NCBI RefSeq assembly: GCF_900100115.1
Contig: NZ_FNKL01000001.1
Span: 434,001-498,000, forward strand
Origin: Chryseobacterium soldanellicola
GTDB taxonomy: Bacteria; Bacteroidota; Bacteroidia; Flavobacteriales; Weeksellaceae
Direction: 5' to 3'
DNA length: 64,000 bases
This document shows, in pieces, positions 48,673-57,284 of this stretch; position 1 is the stretch's first letter; the number at the start of each line of letters is the position of its first letter. The position numbers and the translations under genes are program-made. Under the pieces are notes generated by a model. The model saw only the letters and a program-made list of their open reading frames with translations, did no database searches and had not been told where the DNA came from.

Positions 48673-48700
48673 TGATAATTTATTTTGATTGTCTAAACAG

Positions 48701-48726
48701 ACACTTCGACTACGCTCAGTGTGACA
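48701..48726. repeat. Short CTTCGAC..GCTCAG repeat
   Basis: ACACTTCGACTACGCTCAGT then GTGACA. Related to the TTCGACAAGCTCAGGAT insertion inside repeat copy 4 at 57,230. AAACCTTATAGGTTT lies at 48767. Confidence 0.6.
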
Positions 48727-48790
48727 TATTAAACTTTTAAATTGAATGGTATTTCTGTTTATTGATAAACCTTATAGGTTTCCTGATCGA

Positions 48791-51418
48791 TTATTTGACT
48801 TTCAACCGGATACTTTTTAATGCTGAGCTTTTTGAAGTTCCGCCGTATAAAATGGTATAATCTCCCGATTTTGAAACTAAATCATCCGCTTTTTCATCAT
48901 AAAATTTAAAAGAATCTTCAGAGATGTTTAGCTGAATATTTTTTGTTTCTTTTGCTTTAATCAAAACTTTTTCAAAAGCTCTTAGCGTTTTTACGGGCGC
49001 TAAAGGATCATTATTCCTTTTCACATACACCTGCACGACTTCTTCACCGTCTCTTTCCGAAGTATTGCTAACCGGAATTGTTATCGTGATATTTTCATTA
49101 GAACTGATGCTGTTTTTGCTCAATTCAGCATTACGATAGGCAAATTTCGAATAGCTCAAACCGTGTCCAAATGCGTATAGGGGATCTTCGGTCATATAGC
49201 GATAGGTTCTTCCTTTCATATCATAATTCTCAAAACCCTGATGCTTGCTTGTTTTTGAAAGTGCATTATCCAATTGCTCAATATTTTTGTAAAAAGTAAT
49301 TGGTAATTTTCCGGAAGGATTGTAATCTCCCGACAGAACGTCAGCAACGGCTGTCCCTCCGGATTGACCGCCATACCAGGCATTCAGAAGAGCATCATAA
49401 TTTTTTTCATCCTGCTCCAAACCCAGCGCACTTCCTGTGCACAGTACAAACACAATGGGTTTTCCTGCCTTTCTAAGCTCTGCCAATAATTCGCGCTGAA
49501 CCTTGGGAAGTTCTATTGAGGTTTTGTCTCCACCTTTGAAACCTTCTGCATTTACCTGCATTTCTTCACCTTCAAGACTAGGGGAAAGTCCACCGACAAA
49601 AACAATCACCTCAGCGTCCTTTACTTTTTCTTTTACTGAATTAAAATTCACCGGATCTTTTCGGTACACTTCAAAATCTATGCTTACATATTTTCCTTTC
49701 TGGCTGTGTCGAAGTTCAACATAATATTCTTTTCCTTTTTCCATTTTTACAGGAAATTCAGAAGGATGTCTGGCGTCGGGGCCTTTTCTTGTTGCAATTT
49801 CTTTACCGTCAATCAAAAGCGTGTAAATATCTGATGTTGCAGCAGAAAATATCACTTCACCAGAATAGCTGCTTGTAAAAATACCTGATATTTTTGCTGA
49901 AGTATTTTCTCGGGCAACTCCCGGCGCAAGCTGAGTTCCGCCAAAACTGCTGTAGGTAATCCTCGTTTTATTGACCGAAGTATTGACCGGTTTTTCTTTA
50001 AATTCATTATTATTAAAAAATTCAACCTTCATTCCTTTTTCACCGTTTTTCTGGCTTACAAAATTCTGGAAAAGAGATGTTCTGGATGATGGATCTGCCA
50101 CTTCGGTTCCTTTTTCATAAATAATTTCAGCATTTGGAAATTTTGTTTTAATTCCCTCTAAAATCGTTATGGTAGAAGAAGGTGTTCCGTTATAATTTCC
50201 CAACTGCATAATCCCGTCATCAGCATTGGGACCTACAACGGCAATTTTTTTAATATTTTTATGCAAAGGCAGAACATTTTTATCATTTTTCATCAATATA
50301 ATAGACTTTTGAGCCATTTTCAATGCCTGGTCCTTATGTTCTTTAGAATCTACAGTAGAATAAGGAATATTGTTCCAGTGAACAGAAGATTTGGGATCGA
50401 GCATGCCTAGTTCAAACCAGCCTTTAAGGATTCTACGCATCGAAATATCGAGGTCTTTTTCGGTGATTAATCCGCTTGCCAGAGATTTATTGAGATTATT
50501 GTAAGTATCTCCGCATTCCAAATCAGTTGAATGCTTAAGGGCATCTGCGGCGGCGGTTTTTTCATCAGAATGTGTTCCGTGGTATTTTTCCTGGTAAAAA
50601 TCGGCCAAAGCCCAACAATCTGAAACGACCATCCCGTCGTATTTCCATTTGCCACGAAGAATTTCATTAAGCAACGTATTATTGGCACAGCAAGGCTGAC
50701 CGTCGAATGCGTTATAGGCGCACATCACTTCTCTTACATTTCCTTCCAAAACCAATGCTTTGAAGGCCGGGAGATAGGTCTCATACAAATCTCTTTTGGA
50801 AATTTCGGCATTATAAGAATGTCTGTTCCATTCCGGGCCGCTGTGAACGGCAAAATGTTTGGCACAGGCATGGGTTTTGAAATATTTCGGATCATTTCCC
50901 TGTAGCCCTTTTACGGCAGCAACCCCCAAAACAGAAGTTAAATAAGGATCTTCACCATATGTTTCCTGACCTCTGCCCCATCTGGGATCTCTGAAAATAT
51001 TAATGTTTGGGGTCCAAAAGGTAAGACCTTCGTAACGCCCGGTTTTATTGGCTTCCTCAAAAGATTTGTTATATTTTGCACGGGCTTCGTCAGAAATCAT
51101 TTCGAAAGTTTTGAGATGTTCCGGAACGTCCCAGGTTGCCGCCAACCCGATCGCCTGAGGGAAAACGGTAGCCGTTCCTGCTCTTGCCACACCGTGAAGC
51201 GCTTCGTTCCACCAGCCGTAAGCCGGAATTTCGAGTCTGGGCACAGCTTTGGAATTATCCATCATCATTCCGATTTTTTCATCAACTGTTAATAATCCCA
51301 AGAGATTTTCAATTCTCTGCTCAACCGGAAGGCTTGGATTTTGAAACGGGTATCTGTAATTCTGGCCACAACCAAAAGTATAGATTACTACTGATACCAT
51401 TAATAAAATTTTGTTCAT
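48791..51418 (-). CDS. GH3 beta-glycosidase (xylosidase type) with PA14 domain
   Basis: 875 residues. N-terminus MNKILLMVSVVIYTFGC has a lipobox with Cys17, so a lipoprotein is likely. GH3 N-domain: IPAYGWWNEALHGVAR (64-79) and a nucleophile Asp267 in MVVSDCW; the GH3 C-domain follows (about 380-460 and 600-740). A PA14 domain (about 465-590, GIFTSSYSGEVIFSAATSDIYTLLIDGKEI) is inserted in the C-domain, and a fibronectin-III-like end is seen. This layout is common in beta-xylosidases/beta-glucosidases of hemicellulose loci. A promoter with AraR operator lies upstream, and GH51 follows. Confidence 0.92.
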   Translation of the reverse strand: MNKILLMVSVVIYTFGCGQNYRYPFQNPSLPVEQRIENLLGLLTVDEKIGMMMDNSKAVPRLEIPAYGWWNEALHGVARAGTATVFPQAIGLAATWDVPEHLKTFEMISDEARAKYNKSFEEANKTGRYEGLTFWTPNINIFRDPRWGRGQETYGEDPYLTSVLGVAAVKGLQGNDPKYFKTHACAKHFAVHSGPEWNRHSYNAEISKRDLYETYLPAFKALVLEGNVREVMCAYNAFDGQPCCANNTLLNEILRGKWKYDGMVVSDCWALADFYQEKYHGTHSDEKTAAADALKHSTDLECGDTYNNLNKSLASGLITEKDLDISMRRILKGWFELGMLDPKSSVHWNNIPYSTVDSKEHKDQALKMAQKSIILMKNDKNVLPLHKNIKKIAVVGPNADDGIMQLGNYNGTPSSTITILEGIKTKFPNAEIIYEKGTEVADPSSRTSLFQNFVSQKNGEKGMKVEFFNNNEFKEKPVNTSVNKTRITYSSFGGTQLAPGVARENTSAKISGIFTSSYSGEVIFSAATSDIYTLLIDGKEIATRKGPDARHPSEFPVKMEKGKEYYVELRHSQKGKYVSIDFEVYRKDPVNFNSVKEKVKDAEVIVFVGGLSPSLEGEEMQVNAEGFKGGDKTSIELPKVQRELLAELRKAGKPIVFVLCTGSALGLEQDEKNYDALLNAWYGGQSGGTAVADVLSGDYNPSGKLPITFYKNIEQLDNALSKTSKHQGFENYDMKGRTYRYMTEDPLYAFGHGLSYSKFAYRNAELSKNSISSNENITITIPVSNTSERDGEEVVQVYVKRNNDPLAPVKTLRAFEKVLIKAKETKNIQLNISEDSFKFYDEKADDLVSKSGDYTILYGGTSKSSALKSIRLKVK

Positions 51419-51496
51419 ATGATTGATATTAAAGCAGTTTTAAATTAAATTAAGCTGAATATTGCTACTGAATATTTCTTTACAATGTGATAAATG

Positions 51497-51539
51497 CAAA
51501 TATAAGATTCTATTTTTAATAAATGTATAGTTTACACTT
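51497..51539 (-). promoter_or_regulatory. GH3 promoter with AraR operator
   Basis: Minus strand: operator AAGTGTAAACTATACATT (51539-51522), 17 nt, TATATTTG (51504-51497). Same spacing and near-identical surrounding sequence as the araB promoter. Transcription would start about 70 nt before the GH3 ATG. Confidence 0.75.
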
Positions 51540-51555
51540 AATTATAAGCTATAAA

Positions 51556-51592
51556 GAAATAAAGTCACCGGAATGAACCGGTAACTTTATTA
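51556..51592 (-). terminator. Terminator of the GH30 unit
   Basis: Fourteen-base-pair stem with one mismatch (51558-51571 and 51578-51591), AATAAAGTCACCGG, minus-strand T-rich tail, 30 nt past the GH30 stop. Confidence 0.8.
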
Positions 51593-51622
51593 AAAGCAAA
51601 TTTTAATTAAATATGATTAACA

Positions 51623-54364
51623 TTATTGTTTTATAAATTTGGTTTTGATGTTTTCTCCTGAACCGGAAATTTCAATAAAATATAGCCCTGCAGGAAGTTT
51701 TGAGATATCAATTTTATTTTTACCATTGGTCAATTTTGCGTTATAAAAAACTGTACTTCCTTTTGCATCAACAATTGAATAGGTTCCGTCAGACCATTTC
51801 CAGTCAATAAAAATTTCATTTTTAGCAGGATTTGGATATAAGTTAATATCATTTTTTGCTGCTATTGTATTGTCAACTGTAAGCGTAGCAAAGCTCAGAG
51901 GAAGAAAGTTATCAGTAAATGTATTATTTTCAGTAAGGTATCCCTGGAACGAACTGATTATGGGTTCATTGCCCGCTGTTACTTTATAAAATCCCGTAAC
52001 TCCGTTTTCTGTTTTCAATACATATCCTCCTGCAGCCACTTTTATGGACTGATAAACACCATTGATCTGATTCACCGTAATAGCTTTAGGTGTTGATACA
52101 GCACCTGATCCTGTGAAAGTTTTACTTCCGGTAGCATTGATTAACACAGGAGTATTCGCAGGAATTACCCCATTGGAAATCTGATTACAAACCACACTTC
52201 CGGAACCTGGCTGCATCACATACGCCGTAACTCCTGCAGGAATGGCTGACTGAAAAGGTAAAAGAACGATCCCATACCCATTAAAAGTTCTTGTATAAGT
52301 AGCAGAATTTGCTGTAAAACCGAACGGAACCTGAAAATCTTTCCCCAGATCCGAAAGACTAAGATTCTGACAAGAATTGCCGGAAACTACATTTACATTA
52401 TTGTTGCTCACATTTCCGTTCACATAAAAAATACTGTTTTGGTTGGCAGAAGCACTGTTCCAGGTATCTGTTGATGTGTTTCCCGTAACGTCCCGGAAAT
52501 CAATGGATGTATAAAATTCATTTTCCAGTGCATCCATAAGATTGCTGTCTGTAAGCGAATATGCTGCTGCAAATTTTGAAGCTCTTTCGTTGCCTACATT
52601 GAAATAAATATCGCCTAAAGTCAAGGTCAATATAGAACTGTAATTTCCGCTTCTCAGCCCGATAATCCCTTTGCAGCCATACGGGAGAACTGATCTGGAA
52701 ATATCAAACACCAAATTGAAGCTTCCCGAACCCGGTGCAGGAAATGCTACACTTCCATAATTATAAGATCTTACCGTTCCGTTGGCATCAACGTAATATA
52801 ATGTCGTATTGGAAGAAGTCGGCAAATTGCTTGTTGTATAATTTAGTACATTAAAAACAAGCTTATTGTAACGGTCATCAAGAGATAAATATCCATTATT
52901 AGCATCAGTATTTGTGCTTATCAACGGGGTGGAGTTATAAAAAGTAACGGTTTTTCCGCTCAGCTGATAATTAGTACCAAACGCAGAATTGGTTGGGATC
53001 TGAGTTTCAATTTTATTATAATGAACATCACCGCCTGTCATTAATGATACCGGTCTGTCGCCACTTTTATTAAACACAAAAGTCATTACACTCGATGGGC
53101 TCACTTGGACCGTAGGCCGAAAACTCGCCGTACCGAAAGAAAAAGGTGCTGAAGCCATATTCAAGGATTGTGATGTGGTGGTCTGCACTCCTGAAGTAGT
53201 AAAAAATGGCAGATCAACTTTAAGATCATACGTGTTTGAAGAAGAATTGATCACAACAAGGGTGATCTGGTTTCCGTCCAGCGAAATATAAGAAGAACCT
53301 TCCAAAGTTCCGTTTGAGGTTTCCCATTTTGCATCTATTCTGGTTTTTCCGGTGGTATTTTTGGCATATTGGGATAAAATGTATCCTCTTTTGGTCATGT
53401 CTCCGGCAACCGTTCCGTATGAGCCATCTCCCATTAGTCCGTAAAATCTTTTTGAAGCATAATGAATCCACGCATTTACATTTCCAAGCATTGCATTATT
53501 GACACTTTTTGCGAAACTAAACCCATCGGTATTCCATATAAAATCTCTTGGAGTCTGACTGCTTGAAGAATTCCAGTTAATCAGATATTCTGTCTGCCAT
53601 ATTTCTTTATTATAATTCTGAAACTGTTTATAAACAGACTGCATTGCACCGTACTGATGTCCTCCGTACACCTCAAAATTCGCCATTACCGCAGGATCTA
53701 AGAATGCATTGGCAAAATTATCTGTAAAACCAACACTTTCCGGCGCGATTACCTTACAGTTGATAAGCTGACCATAATTTTTAACAAAATTGGCAATTTG
53801 CGTCGGCGTCCAGATACAACCCTGATACTGTGCCATTTCATCGGGCTCATTTTGTATGGATATGTAATCCAATGTCACCCCGTTATCTTGCAGATAAGTC
53901 ACAAAACTATTGAGATAAAGAGCATAATCCTGATATTTTTCCGGCTTAAGATAACCGATTTGCTGTATTCCGTTTGTATCGGTATATACTGCATTTATGT
54001 GGTTATTGGTTTTCCAGTCTGCCGGCATGGTCCAGGGGCTGGCGAATAGGGTAAGTCCCATAGATTTTGCCAGCTGAGCCGTTGCCAAAGCTTTACTCCA
54101 ATTGCTGCTTTGCTCGGGAATATAAAGGCGCATGATATTATACCCGCCTTCACTGCCTGCACCCCAGAGTTTTTGGATTTCTGTGGTCGTCATGTGGTTG
54201 TACCCGAATTGAGGGCTACAGACAAAACCGCCAAAACCAGTTACTTTCTGATAAGCAATACTCTTGTCAATTTTCACTTTCGCCTGCACATTTTGTGCAT
54301 TTATTTGTACTGAAACTGCAATACCTGTAATTATTGCAAGTATAAATCTGAAGATCTTTTTCAT
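51623..54364 (-). CDS. GH30 xylanase/glycosidase with T9SS sorting domain
   Basis: 913 residues. Sec signal peptide (about 1-24). GH30 barrel plus beta side-domain: VTGFGGFVCS (41-50), acid/base Glu173 in YISIQNEPDEM, nucleophile Glu259 in EIWQTEYLINW. A central beta-rich region of about 430 residues follows (carbohydrate-binding-like). The C-terminal domain (about 838-913, NDINLYPNPAKNEIFIDW ... LPAGLYFIEISGS ... KTKFIKQ) is the type A type IX sorting domain, so the enzyme should be exported to the surface or medium. GH30 members in xylan loci are glucuronoxylan-specific endo-xylanases. Confidence 0.92.
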   Translation of the reverse strand: MKKIFRFILAIITGIAVSVQINAQNVQAKVKIDKSIAYQKVTGFGGFVCSPQFGYNHMTTTEIQKLWGAGSEGGYNIMRLYIPEQSSNWSKALATAQLAKSMGLTLFASPWTMPADWKTNNHINAVYTDTNGIQQIGYLKPEKYQDYALYLNSFVTYLQDNGVTLDYISIQNEPDEMAQYQGCIWTPTQIANFVKNYGQLINCKVIAPESVGFTDNFANAFLDPAVMANFEVYGGHQYGAMQSVYKQFQNYNKEIWQTEYLINWNSSSSQTPRDFIWNTDGFSFAKSVNNAMLGNVNAWIHYASKRFYGLMGDGSYGTVAGDMTKRGYILSQYAKNTTGKTRIDAKWETSNGTLEGSSYISLDGNQITLVVINSSSNTYDLKVDLPFFTTSGVQTTTSQSLNMASAPFSFGTASFRPTVQVSPSSVMTFVFNKSGDRPVSLMTGGDVHYNKIETQIPTNSAFGTNYQLSGKTVTFYNSTPLISTNTDANNGYLSLDDRYNKLVFNVLNYTTSNLPTSSNTTLYYVDANGTVRSYNYGSVAFPAPGSGSFNLVFDISRSVLPYGCKGIIGLRSGNYSSILTLTLGDIYFNVGNERASKFAAAYSLTDSNLMDALENEFYTSIDFRDVTGNTSTDTWNSASANQNSIFYVNGNVSNNNVNVVSGNSCQNLSLSDLGKDFQVPFGFTANSATYTRTFNGYGIVLLPFQSAIPAGVTAYVMQPGSGSVVCNQISNGVIPANTPVLINATGSKTFTGSGAVSTPKAITVNQINGVYQSIKVAAGGYVLKTENGVTGFYKVTAGNEPIISSFQGYLTENNTFTDNFLPLSFATLTVDNTIAAKNDINLYPNPAKNEIFIDWKWSDGTYSIVDAKGSTVFYNAKLTNGKNKIDISKLPAGLYFIEISGSGENIKTKFIKQ

Positions 54365-54508
54365 AGTAATAAGTTTTAAATTATGATGTTAAATTGGTCT
54401 AATGAATATGTTTAAGATTATCCTTAATTAATATTTCAGCTTCATTTTCTGAAAATTATCCCTTCATTAGATTCACAAACATCAATTTCCAACAATTACC
54501 ATCTTCAT

Positions 54509-57037
54509 TTATTTTTCTGAATAATCACTTTGAGGAGCTCCCAGATAACTTGGTTTAAGACCTCCCGTATCAATTAGTATTTTCTCTAAAACAATTCCCG
54601 GCTCCAGAACCCTGAATCTTAACGTATGCTTTCCTGATTGCGAAATCTGATGTTTTGTTACTGATTTAATGATGTGCTCTGACTGCCATTTTCCCAATTC
54701 TCCACGGTAATGCCCGTTAAAATTGACAGTCTCTGGGTTTTCTCCATCAAAAGAAATCTCATAACGTAACCCTTTGTTATGGTTGAAATTTAAAGTCGGG
54801 GCTAAAAGCAACTGAACTTCAAATTCGCCTTTGGATGTAAAATTAATATCATATTCCAGATAGATATTTTCATCGGATTTTGGGTAGGCATTCTGTGGAA
54901 AAGTCGTTATCCCGGATTTTGTTTTCCCGAAATCAGGAATCACTTCCCAATGAATCCGGTCTGAATTATTCATTCTTGCAAAATTTTCGGCTTCGATAGA
55001 AACGTAGCCGTTTTTTTCTGCAAATATTTTATCTTTTGGATTGGCTGTTTCAGGAATATAAGTTACTTCAGGCATTACATTCACTTTTCCGTCAAACCAG
55101 GCTTTGTATCCTATCTTCATCTGATCCATCATATGCTTCCATTTTCCACCGGCAATTTCATTATTATATTTATTGTCGAGATAAGCATTTCTTTCAAAAC
55201 ATTCTTTCACTTTATCTGCGTAGAAGTTCGCCTGAATATCATTTTTGTCAGCCAGCTCTTTATTTTTAGCTACTGCATAATACATTTCATATAAATTACT
55301 GCATGCATCAATCGGATACAGCACCAACTGGTAATATGTATCCTGATATTCTTCCGGAATCTGGTCTTTCAAACGTAACGCATCCACCGCCAAAGCTCTG
55401 TAATCGTTCAGCACCGTTTCGAATTCATGATAATTTTCAAGGCTGAATGTTTTGCTGTCAAGCGTTTCAGGGGTAACCCTTCGGTTATATTTTGCATACA
55501 GGTTAATCATTCGGGCAATTTCCTTTGAATGTTTCTGTCCAAATTGCTGGGCAGCCCATTTTTCGGTATACTCCAGAAGATTTTTAGCGTTAAACTGTTT
55601 CGGGTTCCAGGCCATTTCAAGAAAAAAACTGATCGGGAATTCCATTGGCTTTAAATCTCCCACGTTGACCACCCAGACTTTGTCGACTTTATGTTCATAC
55701 GAGAGATTCATCTGTTCCCAGACCCGTTGAATCGGACTGATATTGATCCATTTAGAATTTCTTGGGCCGCCCACATAATCAAAATGATAATACATTCCGT
55801 AACCGCCTTTATGCAAGGGTTTTGAAAGATCCGGAAGCTTTCTCACATTGCCCCAGTTATCATCACAAAACAGCAGAATCACATCATCAGGAACTCTCAT
55901 GCCTTTGTCGTAATAGTCCTGAACTTCTTTGTATAAAGCCCAAACCTGGGGTGTTTTATCCGCTTTTTTACCGGTTACCTCAGCAATAATTTTGCGCTGG
56001 TCTTTCACGATTTTTTCAAGTAGAGAAATATTGGTTCCCTCTCCCATTGCTTCATCGCCGTCGCCACGCATTCCGACCGTGACCAGTTTTTCCCAGTTTT
56101 TACTTCTCACGATTCCTGCTTTCCAGAATTCCTGCAGTACTTTGGCATTTTTGGAGTAATCCCAGACATTCGGAAGGTTGTTTCTTTTGATATACCGATG
56201 CCAATCGGTTTGTGCCTGCGCCATCGGCTCGTGATGCGAAGTTCCCATTACGATTCCCATTTCGTTGGCTAATGGCCCGTTCAAGGCATCATCGTCATAA
56301 AATGCTTTTCCCCACATGGCCGGCCAAATATAGTTGCCTTTCAAACGAAGGATCAGCTCAAAAACTTTTTCGTAAAATTTAGAATTAATTCCGCCAAAAG
56401 TGGCTCTTGCCCAGCCGCCAAGTGAAGGTTCTTCGTCATTGAGGAAAATCCCGCGATATTCTACGGCAGGTTCTCCATCGGTATAGATTCCCTTTTTGAA
56501 ATATAAATTTTCTTTCGTTTCAACCGGAACATCCGCCCAGTAATACCAGGGTGAAACGCCAATCTGCTGCGAAACTTCGTAAATTCCGTAGATGGTTCCC
56601 CTTTTATCACTTCCGGCAATGACAATGGCTTCCGAAACTCCGGGAAACGGATTGCTGACGTTTTGGATGATATATTTTTCACGTTTTCCGGTTAGAGATT
56701 TTCCATCAATCTTTTTTTGTCTGATTAAATCGTCGATCATGGATTTGGTTCCGACAGTTCCGATAATAATTAAAGGAGAAGTCATCCCGGAAATCTGATT
56801 CAGAATATCGGGCTTTTCGCCTGTGACTTTCTGAAAATCTGTTTGGAGGTTTTTTACGGCTCTTAATATTCCTGCATCAATGTTATTATTTGTAAATATT
56901 GAAATCCTGACTGATGCGTCTTTTAACAGAATGGCATTGTTGCTTTTTTCTGTCGTGATAAACCGTTCGGTTGCCTGTAGATGACAGCAAGCAGCAAAAA
57001 ACAGTACAAAGAAAAATAGTATAGGTAATCTGTTCAT
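54509..57037 (-). CDS. Alpha-glucuronidase, GH115
   Basis: 842 residues. The N-terminal hydrophobic segment ends AACC, so a signal peptide or lipoprotein. GH115 signatures: GTIYGIYEVSQQIGVSPWYYWADVP (about 147-171), GIFLNDEEPSLGGWARATFGGINSKFYEKVFELILRLKGNYIWPAMW (about 194-240), MGTSHHEPMAQAQTDW and FCDDNWGNVRKLP. A C-terminal beta domain (about 680-842) ends the protein. It removes glucuronic acid from internal residues of intact xylan, unlike GH67, which works on ends. Block C of the locus; a second GH115 follows at the window edge. Confidence 0.93.
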   Translation of the reverse strand: MNRLPILFFFVLFFAACCHLQATERFITTEKSNNAILLKDASVRISIFTNNNIDAGILRAVKNLQTDFQKVTGEKPDILNQISGMTSPLIIIGTVGTKSMIDDLIRQKKIDGKSLTGKREKYIIQNVSNPFPGVSEAIVIAGSDKRGTIYGIYEVSQQIGVSPWYYWADVPVETKENLYFKKGIYTDGEPAVEYRGIFLNDEEPSLGGWARATFGGINSKFYEKVFELILRLKGNYIWPAMWGKAFYDDDALNGPLANEMGIVMGTSHHEPMAQAQTDWHRYIKRNNLPNVWDYSKNAKVLQEFWKAGIVRSKNWEKLVTVGMRGDGDEAMGEGTNISLLEKIVKDQRKIIAEVTGKKADKTPQVWALYKEVQDYYDKGMRVPDDVILLFCDDNWGNVRKLPDLSKPLHKGGYGMYYHFDYVGGPRNSKWINISPIQRVWEQMNLSYEHKVDKVWVVNVGDLKPMEFPISFFLEMAWNPKQFNAKNLLEYTEKWAAQQFGQKHSKEIARMINLYAKYNRRVTPETLDSKTFSLENYHEFETVLNDYRALAVDALRLKDQIPEEYQDTYYQLVLYPIDACSNLYEMYYAVAKNKELADKNDIQANFYADKVKECFERNAYLDNKYNNEIAGGKWKHMMDQMKIGYKAWFDGKVNVMPEVTYIPETANPKDKIFAEKNGYVSIEAENFARMNNSDRIHWEVIPDFGKTKSGITTFPQNAYPKSDENIYLEYDINFTSKGEFEVQLLLAPTLNFNHNKGLRYEISFDGENPETVNFNGHYRGELGKWQSEHIIKSVTKHQISQSGKHTLRFRVLEPGIVLEKILIDTGGLKPSYLGAPQSDYSEK

Positions 57038-57063
57038 AATCTTATCTTTATCTGATTGAACTT

Positions 57064-57083
57064 TATAGGTTTTAAAACCTATA
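57064..57083. repeat. Perfect 20-bp palindrome
   Basis: TATAGGTTTTAAAACCTATA, related to AAACCTTATAGGTTT at 48767. No gene association seen. Confidence 0.6.
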
Positions 57084-57102
57084 AGGTTTATTTTGATTAT
57101 TG

Positions 57103-57152
57103 TTTTCCACAGGTTGCACCTATGGCTATTATTGTTGAACCCTTCGGGTTCT
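57103..57152. repeat. Double-hairpin repeat, copy C
   Basis: CCACAGGT...ACCTATGG followed by GAACCCTTCGGGTTC, directly in front of the dispersed repeat at 57166. Confidence 0.85.
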
Positions 57153-57165
57153 CTTGTGGCGAATC

Positions 57166-57276
57166 ACACGCAGCCCGACCTGAGTGGAGCTCTTTTTGTG
57201 GAGCAAAGCGGAACAAAAAAGCGGGAAACCTTCGACAAGCTCAGGATAAACTCGGGCGGATAAAGCTGCCCAAATT
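57166..57276. repeat. Dispersed GCAGCCCG/GCTGCCC repeat, copy 4 with insertion
   Basis: Same ends and interior as copies 1 and 2, but lengthened in the middle by about 30 bp containing TTCGACAAGCTCAGGATAAA, a sequence related to 48703-48720: a repeat nested in a repeat. Confidence 0.85.
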
Positions 57277-57284
57277 ATTCCTCA

